Shown here: one piece after another, positions 23,611 to 29,003 of the stretch
Position numbering within the stretch: position 1 is the first letter of the stretch
Layout: each line of letters begins with the position of its first letter
DNA from: JAVVSK01 sp036654235
GTDB lineage: Bacteria > Bacillota > Clostridia > Christensenellales > CAG-138
Assembly (NCBI GenBank): GCA_036654235.1
Contig: JAVVSK010000021.1
Coordinates: 1-29,003 of the forward strand
Reading direction: 5' to 3'
DNA: 29,003 nucleotides
The notes under the pieces: model-generated
What the model saw: the letters and a program-made list of their open reading frames with translations, nothing else
What the model was told of the DNA's origin: nothing
Database searches by the model: none
Position numbers and translations under genes: made by a program

Positions 23611-24579
23611 ATGCATTTTGGAAAACTTGAAAATGAAACGCTTGAGAGGTTAATATTAAGCAAATTCGCGCGTACCCGCCCAGAGGTATTGACAAAGCTG
23701 CAAACGGGGATAGATTGTGCCGCGCTTGACTTTAGCGGTGATATGATCGTGCTTTCGACGGATCCTATAACCGCCGCTAAAAGTCGTCTTGGATATTTAA
23801 CCGTTCATATAAATTGTAATGACGCGGCAGCTTTTGGGGCCGTTCCTATTGCTTTACTCGTAACTATACTTGCCCCGCATGGAACGACTGAAAATGATCT
23901 TTCTTCTCTTGCCGACGAAATCGCCGATGCAGCAAAATCTATAGGTGTCGATATAATCGGCGGACATACTGAAATAACCGATGCGGTTACGCGAATCGTA
24001 ACCTCCTCAACCGTTATAGCGCGTGCAAAAATAAATAAGTCTGCCCGCGAAATTTTTGATGGAGATAGTATCGTTATGACAAAATGCGCTGCTCTCGAGG
24101 GAACTGCGGTTCTCGCTTTAGACGAATGTATTTCCTCCACCCTTTCCGATGGCGAGATATTTTTTGCTCAAAAGCTTATTGAAAAAATAAGTGTCGTAAA
24201 GGAAGGATTAATCGCCTCCGACTTGGGTGCGCACGCGATGCATGATGTTACCGAGGGTGGAGTTTTAGGAGCTGTTTTTGAGATGGTCGCCCCATTTAAT
24301 CTCGGCGCTGTCATAGATACGGGAAAAATTCCTATTTTAAGTATAACAAAAAAACTTTGCACCGCAATGAACCTAGATCCGCTACGCCTTATTTCCAGCG
24401 GAAGCTTATTAATAGCTTGCTCAAATCCGGATACGATTATAGAAGCTCTCGCAAAAAACGGAATAAAGGCAACAAACATAGCGCATGTAACTAAAAATCG
24501 CGACGTAATTACGATAGAGGGTGCGCAAATTTCTCCTCCGAAGCCGGATGAGATTTATTCTGCTAAAAATCGTATCTAA
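23611..24579 (+). CDS. AIR-synthase/HypE-like ATP-binding protein
   Basis: A 322-residue protein with the PurM/HypE two-domain fold. The N-terminal half carries GIDCAALD (in place of D.AA), DMIVLSTDPI, HINCNDAAAFGAVPIALL and GVDIIGGHTEI. The C-terminal half carries SDLGAHAMHDVTEGGVLGAV, a typical AIR-synthase C-domain block, and ISSGSLLIA. True HypE proteins end in a conserved Pro-Arg-x-Cys tail whose Cys carries the cyanide precursor; here the end is KNRI with no Cys, and no hydrogenase genes are near. It is therefore an orphan relative rather than clear HypE. The start has a weak ribosome site, and it is last in its operon before a terminator. Confidence 0.78.
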   Translation: MHFGKLENETLERLILSKFARTRPEVLTKLQTGIDCAALDFSGDMIVLSTDPITAAKSRLGYLTVHINCNDAAAFGAVPIALLVTILAPHGTTENDLSSLADEIADAAKSIGVDIIGGHTEITDAVTRIVTSSTVIARAKINKSAREIFDGDSIVMTKCAALEGTAVLALDECISSTLSDGEIFFAQKLIEKISVVKEGLIASDLGAHAMHDVTEGGVLGAVFEMVAPFNLGAVIDTGKIPILSITKKLCTAMNLDPLRLISSGSLLIACSNPDTIIEALAKNGIKATNIAHVTKNRDVITIEGAQISPPKPDEIYSAKNRI

Positions 24580-24627
24580 TTTTTAACGTTAAAAAATAAT
24601 TGCATAAATTTAAACTTAATTTTATAT

Positions 24628-24666
24628 AAAAAGTCGAACTCGCTTTTTAGCGCACTTCGGCTCTTT
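24628..24666. terminator. bidirectional imperfect terminator
   Basis: An imperfect hairpin (AGTCGAA...TTCGGCT around a CGC/GCG inner stem) is flanked by five A and followed by CTTTT. It lies between the convergent HypE-like and GT2 genes. Confidence 0.55.
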
Positions 24667-24668
24667 TA

Positions 24669-26348
24669 TTATCGTTCCTTAAGCTGTAAAATTGTTTTTT
24701 CCGTAGAGAAGTTTACGTTGAAATATGGATCACCAGATTTTTTAAAGTCTCTAAGAGTGTCTTCAAGACGAAGCATGTTCTTTTCGGATAACTCCTCAGC
24801 TTTTATCTCGTCTTCATGTATAAAAGCAACAGCATATGGCGTATAAACGTTATATAGGCGTTTATTCAGGATTCGTAGACAAATATCAGTATCAAAGCCC
24901 AATGTCTCAAAGCTCTCGTCAAAGCCACCGGCAAGATTAAAAACGTCTCGCTCTATCGCCATGCATTCGTAGCGTACAGCAGAAACATTTCTTATTGTGT
25001 TAGTATAAAAATTCATATAATGTCCTCCAATAGCGTCATAAGCGCCGGAATACGGAAATCCAAATTGACCGTTCAGCCCTACAACCGTACCACAGCTGAC
25101 TAGCATATTCGTAGGCGTTTTTAGCTTACCTCCAACCGCTCCTATATGCGGCTGAAGTGCAAGTTCGGCAATAGCGTTTAGCCATTCGGGTGTTATCGGT
25201 TCTGTATGCGGAGATAAAAAAACGAATATATCGCCATCTGCCTCCTTAACCCCGATGTTCAACATAGAAGGCACGGCTGCATTCTCGCAATATACGACTT
25301 TTGCCGCTCTCCCGTTCGTAAGCGCCGAGTAATAACGTTTTGAAATTGACGACGACTTTGCATCCGCCGCTATTATAAGCTTATAATTATCAAAGAGTGT
25401 TACGTCTTCGATGCTCTCGAGACAGCGCCTAAGAGCTTTAACGTTGTCGTCCGCCGCTATTACGATACTCGCCTTTATCGCACTTTTTATAGCATAACGC
25501 ACTCTGTATGAACCCCTATACATACCGTTTACCGTATGCGCCCTCTTATTTTCTGCTACCAAAGCGGCGTCTATTACGCTTCGCTCTTCCCCATTATTTT
25601 CATTTTCCTTTACATCAATTCGTGAAAGTAAAATCCCGGGAACATGCAATATGGACTTCGCAACATTGGCAACCCGCAAAACATAGTCATAATCGTTATA
25701 AAGATATCCTTTTGCCGCATCATAAGCGCGCGTACTTACCCAAAAAGGAAATCCGATAAAGTTTAGGCTCTTCAATGTATCCGGCGAAAAATTGGGTTTA
25801 AAGAGGGGCGCAAAACGACCTTTTTTATTATAAGTATCCGAATCCGAATAAATCGCGTCCGCGCTTATCCTCTTTGAAAGCGCCTTTACAACATGATAAA
25901 AAGCCGATTTATCTAAAATATCATAAGGCTTTAAAATTAATATAAATTCGCCGGAAACAGCCTCGCGAACGCGTTTCATAAAGTTCTTTGTCGATTCTTT
26001 ACCGCATACAAGCCTTATATTTTCATCATCCAGTTTAACACGTTTTTCTTCGTCATTTATTGCAACTATAATTTCAAATCTTGAATACGTCGAAGCCTTT
26101 ATGCTGTCTATAGTTGTTCGGAAACCCGCCTCGTTAAACTTATCCGCTATTATGCATACGCTAATAGTGGGCATAAATATAAAACGCTCTTCGCGTTCAT
26201 CATCGGTATTTTCGGATACCTTACTTTCAATATAAAATTCATAACCCAAAAGTTCCTCGTCCTTCTCATTGGGTGCTTCAAAAAGAAACGAGAACGGACT
26301 TTTCGGCAGACTTTGATTTGATTTTATCATATGATTATTATTACGCAT
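24669..26348 (-). CDS. tandem GT2 protein with eroded DXD motifs
   Basis: A 559-residue protein matching two-domain rhamnosyltransferase-type GT2 enzymes. Domain 1 is about 58-245 (TISVCIIADKFNEAGFRTTI, ADAIYSDSD, FKPNFSPDTLKSLNFIG). Domain 2 is about 292-520 (ASIVIAADDN, ITPEWLNAIAELALQPHIGA, RNVSAVRYECMAIERDVF, GGFDESFETLGFDTDICLR, NVYTPYAVAFIHE). Where family members carry the metal-binding LLDHDD and LNDDTE segments, this one reads LKPYD (139-143) and LSPHTE (378-383), so both catalytic metal sites look lost or changed. It may be an inactive scaffold or a divergent enzyme. It follows metG after a terminator, and no ribosome site is visible at ATG 26348 or at the nearby in-frame ATG (residue 7). 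Confidence 0.75.
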   Translation of the reverse strand: MRNNNHMIKSNQSLPKSPFSFLFEAPNEKDEELLGYEFYIESKVSENTDDEREERFIFMPTISVCIIADKFNEAGFRTTIDSIKASTYSRFEIIVAINDEEKRVKLDDENIRLVCGKESTKNFMKRVREAVSGEFILILKPYDILDKSAFYHVVKALSKRISADAIYSDSDTYNKKGRFAPLFKPNFSPDTLKSLNFIGFPFWVSTRAYDAAKGYLYNDYDYVLRVANVAKSILHVPGILLSRIDVKENENNGEERSVIDAALVAENKRAHTVNGMYRGSYRVRYAIKSAIKASIVIAADDNVKALRRCLESIEDVTLFDNYKLIIAADAKSSSISKRYYSALTNGRAAKVVYCENAAVPSMLNIGVKEADGDIFVFLSPHTEPITPEWLNAIAELALQPHIGAVGGKLKTPTNMLVSCGTVVGLNGQFGFPYSGAYDAIGGHYMNFYTNTIRNVSAVRYECMAIERDVFNLAGGFDESFETLGFDTDICLRILNKRLYNVYTPYAVAFIHEDEIKAEELSEKNMLRLEDTLRDFKKSGDPYFNVNFSTEKTILQLKER

Positions 26349-26392
26349 TTTTTAATTTATATACCAACTATACTTGCCTTTAAAAAATCAAA

Positions 26393-26417
26393 ATGGCGGG
26401 AAAACAATCCCCGCCAT
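26393..26417 (-). terminator. intrinsic terminator of metG
   Basis: A perfect 8-bp stem ATGGCGGG/CCCGCCAT with a 9-nt loop, followed on the minus strand by TTTGATTTTTT. Confidence 0.85.
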
Positions 26418-26460
26418 AAGTTATAATTTAACGGACTGCATTTTTTTGCATTGCCCGTAT

Positions 26461-28422
26461 TTATCTTATTTTTAAACCATCCTCCATCTCTGCTATTGTA
26501 GTCAATGCCGATAGTTCCTTATCGCCCTCGCTGCTTGCACATAGTATCATTCCTTCGCTCAATATTCCGCAAAGCTTACGCGGTTTTAGGTTGGCAACCA
26601 TAACAAGAGTTTTCCCGATCAAACCGTCAGGCTCGTAAAAATTGCGGATTCCAGAGAGAACGGTGCGCGTTTCATCGCCCATTTTAAGCGTAAGCTTATA
26701 AAGATGATCCGAACGCTTTACTTCTTCGCAAGATATCACCTTCGCAAGGCGCAAATCGATCTTAGCAAAATCTTCATAATCAATATAGGAGGGTTCTTCA
26801 TCTTTTTTTTGTTTTGCTTTTTCCGCGACCTCCGATTCCTCGCTGTTCGGAATTAGCTTTTGTAATTCTTCCATTTCCTTTGCTATATCTATACGTGGGA
26901 AAAGCGAGTCTCCTTTTTTTACGGCGATACCGTATTTTAAAGAGCCAAACTTAGCCAGAGATTCAACCGTTTTAAGAGCATCATTCGTTATATTGAGCTG
27001 CTCAAATATTTTAGGTGCTGTATCGGGTAAAAACGGATTTATTAAAATACCTATAAATCGGAGCGACTCGGCAAGATGATAGAGAACCGCATTGAGATCC
27101 GCACGCTTTTCCCCCTCTTCACTTTTATAAAGTTCCCATGGCTTCATTCTATCGACAAACTTATTGCATTCGTCAACAAGCGAAAATATTGAAGAAAGGG
27201 CTTCCGGGATCTTTAACGCCGCCATATGAATATCAACTTGCTTAGGGATAGAAAGCGCGCATTCTCTAACAGAGGCACCAACATTGCTTTCAATATTGCA
27301 ATTTGGGATAACACCGTCATTGTATTTTTCTATCATTCCTACCGTTCGCGAAAGAAGGTTGCCTAGATCATTTGCTAAATCGCTATTTATACGCGTTAAA
27401 AGTGTCTTGTTGCTAAATACTCCGTCCGATCCAAAGGGAACCTCGCGAAGCAGAAAATATCTTATCGCGTCTACACCGTAACGTTCCGAAAGCATGATCG
27501 GATCTACGACGTTTCCCTTGCTCTTACTCATTTTTCCGCCCTCGAGAACCAACCAACCGTGACCGAATATCTGCTTAGGTAGCGGCTCCCCAAGAGCCAT
27601 TAGCATAATTGGCCAAATTATAGTGTGAAAACGAACTATTTCCTTCCCTACCAACTGTACATCGGCAGGCCAATATTTTTTATACATCGAATCGTCATCG
27701 CTTAGATATCCGAGCTTAGTTATATAGTTTGAAAGAGCATCCAGCCATACATATACTACGTGCTTCGGGTCGAAATCGACGGGTATGCCCCAGGAAAAAG
27801 TCGTTCTCGAAACGCAAAGATCCTCTAAACCGGGAATCAAAAAATTATTTAGCATTTCGTTCGCGCGAGACGGAGGCTGAATAAAATCCGGATGCGTCTT
27901 TATATGTTCTATTAGCCTATCCGCATATTTGCTCATACGGAAAAAATAACTCTCCTCAGTAACCATTTCGGTTTTTCGCCCACAATCCGGACAGCAGTCA
28001 TTATCAAGTTGGCGTTCGAGCCAAAAAGATTCGCAAGGCGTACAGTAATGTCCCGAATATGTTGATTTATATATATCTCCCTGATCATAAAGCTTTTTAA
28101 ATATTTTTTGGACACGCTCTTCATGATAATCATCCGTTGTACGTACAAAGCCGTCGTTACTTATATTCATACGCTTCCAAAGAGACTGAAACTCCGCGAC
28201 TATCTCGTCTACATATTGTTTCGGGGCTATCCCGCGCTCTCGCGCCTCACGCTCTACCTTTTGCCCATGTTCATCCGAACCGGTTAAAAAATATACGTCA
28301 AAACCGCGCTGTCTTTTATAACGCGCTATAGAGTCTGCCGCAACCGTAGTATAGCAATGCCCGATATGTAGCTTTCCGCTTGTATAATATATTGGTGTCG
28401 TTATATAGAATTTTTTATTCAT
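26461..28422 (-). CDS. metG: methionyl-tRNA synthetase
   Basis: A 653-residue class I synthetase that charges tRNA-Met. The HIGH motif is at 19-22 (KLHIGHCYTT) and KMSKS at 297-301. The zinc knuckle is Cys127-x-x-Cys130 with Cys144-x-x-Cys147. A C-terminal tRNA-binding OB-fold (Trbp111-like, from about residue 548, YEDFAKIDLRLAKV) gives dimerisation and tRNA grip. Full length with no damage. ATG 28422 follows AAAGGGA. It is regulated by the T-box leader directly upstream, and terminated at 26393-26417. Confidence 0.97.
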   Translation of the reverse strand: MNKKFYITTPIYYTSGKLHIGHCYTTVAADSIARYKRQRGFDVYFLTGSDEHGQKVEREARERGIAPKQYVDEIVAEFQSLWKRMNISNDGFVRTTDDYHEERVQKIFKKLYDQGDIYKSTYSGHYCTPCESFWLERQLDNDCCPDCGRKTEMVTEESYFFRMSKYADRLIEHIKTHPDFIQPPSRANEMLNNFLIPGLEDLCVSRTTFSWGIPVDFDPKHVVYVWLDALSNYITKLGYLSDDDSMYKKYWPADVQLVGKEIVRFHTIIWPIMLMALGEPLPKQIFGHGWLVLEGGKMSKSKGNVVDPIMLSERYGVDAIRYFLLREVPFGSDGVFSNKTLLTRINSDLANDLGNLLSRTVGMIEKYNDGVIPNCNIESNVGASVRECALSIPKQVDIHMAALKIPEALSSIFSLVDECNKFVDRMKPWELYKSEEGEKRADLNAVLYHLAESLRFIGILINPFLPDTAPKIFEQLNITNDALKTVESLAKFGSLKYGIAVKKGDSLFPRIDIAKEMEELQKLIPNSEESEVAEKAKQKKDEEPSYIDYEDFAKIDLRLAKVISCEEVKRSDHLYKLTLKMGDETRTVLSGIRNFYEPDGLIGKTLVMVANLKPRKLCGILSEGMILCASSEGDKELSALTTIAEMEDGLKIR

Positions 28423-28441
28423 TCTTTTCCCTTTCTAAAAT

Positions 28442-28477
28442 AAAAAAAATCGCCCCCTGCGCATTCACAGGGGCGAT
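28442..28477 (-). terminator. regulated terminator of the metG T-box
   Basis: The stem ATCGCCCCCTG/CAGGGGCGAT (28449-28459 with 28468-28477, one bulged base) is followed on the minus strand by eight T, just 20 bases before the metG start. Confidence 0.92.
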
Positions 28478-28694
28478 TGCATTCGCTTTACCACCCTGAG
28501 TTCAGAATCTTAAGATTCCCTCAAGCATCGCTTTAACGGGCAAATCACCGTTTTAGGCTAAGGTTTTAAAAACGTTCGTCTAAAAAAGCTCGGGAGCCAT
28601 GTTCAACTCGCTAAAACGTTATCGGCTTTCACCTACCCCGACTCTCTAAAAAACGCTAACGAATTTACTCTTTCCGTCAACACTCTGCTTATTT
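28442..28694 (-). promoter_or_regulatory. T-box riboswitch leader, methionine specifier
   Basis: The minus-strand leader of metG shows a T-box layout. Stem I has AGAGAGTCGGGG and GGTGAAAGCC, with a candidate specifier ATG (28598-28600, in GAACATGGCTCC). The conserved core CAGGGTGGTAAAGCG lies at about 28485-28499, and a terminator at 28449-28477 competes with an antiterminator (CAGGG against CCCTG of the terminator arm). The core bulge TGGT complements an ACCA tRNA end (discriminator A), as expected for tRNA-Met. The core differs from the usual TGGNACCGCG (AAAG in place of ACCG). Uncharged tRNA-Met would favour metG expression. Confidence 0.92.
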
Positions 28695-28700
28695 TTTTGT

Positions 28701-28729
28701 ATTCTACCCGTTTTTTATACCCTTGTCAA
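28701..28729 (-). promoter_or_regulatory. promoter of the metG leader
   Basis: On the minus strand TTGACA (28724-28729), a 17-base spacer, TAGAAT (28701-28706). The start point would be near 28694, giving a leader of about 270 nt to the metG ATG. Confidence 0.85.
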
Positions 28730-28745
28730 GCGCGAATAGAATATT

Positions 28746-28910
28746 CTAAGCCGGACTATTTTTCAAGAAAAGGCACTCGTTTTGTAAAATCATTACTCAA
28801 TCGCATTGTTTTTCTATCTTCCGGTCATGCGTAACAATAATAACGGTTTTATTATATTCTTTCGAATTTTTGCGAATAAAATACATGATAAATTCCACGT
28901 TTTCGTGAAT
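28746..28910 (-). pseudogene. C-terminal remnant of an ABC-transporter ATPase
   Basis: The minus strand reads HENVEFIMYFIRKNSKEY, then NKTVIIVTHDRKIEKQCD: the end of the D-loop region and the H-loop (switch His in VTHD) of a MacB/LolD-type ABC ATPase. It is interrupted by TGA at 28797-28799 exactly where family members have CDR, consistent with a CGA to TGA change. The frame then runs on as VMILQNECLFLKN to TAG 28746-28748. Walker A, signature and Walker B are absent; upstream sequence changes character at about 28911, beside an IS5-type transposase start. It is a dead fragment. Confidence 0.7.
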
Positions 28911-28952
28911 ATGAATGTGTAATAATAAAAAACTACCTTTGGAGGGAAAATA

Positions 28953-29003
28953 TCAGCAGATTATCATCGACATGATATAAGTGATGCAGTTTGGGCGCTA
29001 TTA
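28953..29003 (+). mobile_element. start of an IS5-type transposase (runs off right edge)
   Basis: After GGAGGG the plus strand reads ...DYHRHDISDAVWALL, the usual N-terminus of a common Clostridia IS5-family transposase (RYHRHDISD..W.LLEPHLP). No ATG is present in frame. The sequence looks like an ATGAGCAGATAT start changed to ATC with one inserted T, so this copy is probably damaged too. Only 17 codons are visible; the element's left end must lie between about 28911 and 28945. Confidence 0.6.

Noticed and set aside
24669..26348. tandem GT2 gene as a pseudogene
   Set aside because: The frame is intact over 559 codons and scaffold motifs are well kept; only the metal motifs differ.
1..29003. 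CRISPR arrays, tRNA or rRNA genes, prophage or toxin-antitoxin modules
   Set aside because: Looked for on both strands; no regularly spaced repeats, tRNA T-loop signatures or phage genes were found.

Overview
The window looks like chromosome from a low-GC, spore-forming, butyrate-producing anaerobe of the class Clostridia. The evidence is a SPOCS-domain (spore-coat-associated) protein, a ptb-buk butyrate operon, a Met T-box leader in front of metG, an FNT-family transporter, QueT, AUA-rich Ile codon use, strong GGAGG-type ribosome sites and frequent TTG starts. I cannot name a genus. No rRNA, tRNA or CRISPR array was seen.

Layout. (1) 1-1710 is an accessory patch. It holds the N-terminal half of a GT2 glycosyltransferase running off the left edge, a short coding remnant, and a complete but dead insertion sequence (715-1707) with 24-bp terminal inverted repeats and a multiply frameshifted DDE transposase. 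(2) 1853-3295 is the SPOCS protein, closed by a bidirectional terminator. (3) 3391-8451 (minus) is a tightly overlapping run: M18 aminopeptidase > tilS > hpt > galE > WYL regulator. (4) 8535-10509 (minus) is ptb > buk with its own near-consensus promoter. (5) 10645-12984 (minus) is a P-type cation ATPase. (6) 13268-18754 (plus) is an envelope/lipid-flavoured run: diacylglycerol-kinase-family lipid kinase, DUF5711-like membrane protein, CvpA-like protein, LPG-synthase-type flippase, rRNA-methyltransferase-like enzyme and FNT transporter. (7) 18794-18870 is a long near-perfect hairpin between convergent genes. (8) 18917-19588 (minus) is a GntR/FCD regulator whose promoter carries a dyad over the -10. 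(9) 19976-24579 (plus) holds a YcxB-like protein, glycerate kinase, polyamine-type GNAT, DUF1858 protein, QueT, a lipoprotein and a HypE/AIR-synthase-like protein. (10) 24669-28729 (minus) holds metG, with promoter, T-box leader and terminator, and a tandem GT2 protein with eroded catalytic motifs. (11) 28746-29003 is a second scar: the C-terminal remnant of an ABC ATPase beside the start of an IS5-type transposase that runs off the right edge.

How it fits together. Most of the window is housekeeping: translation (metG, tilS, rRNA methylation), purine salvage (hpt), sugar-nucleotide supply (galE), peptide turnover (M18) and fermentative ATP generation (ptb-buk). Both ends are worn by IS activity. 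The parts least explained by known biology are the DUF5711/CvpA/lipid-kinase/flippase neighbourhood, the DUF1858-QueT-lipoprotein-HypE-like operon, the 77-nt hairpin, and a probable hybrid promoter made by the right end of the dead IS reading into the SPOCS gene. I did not find clear evidence of a wholly new system.
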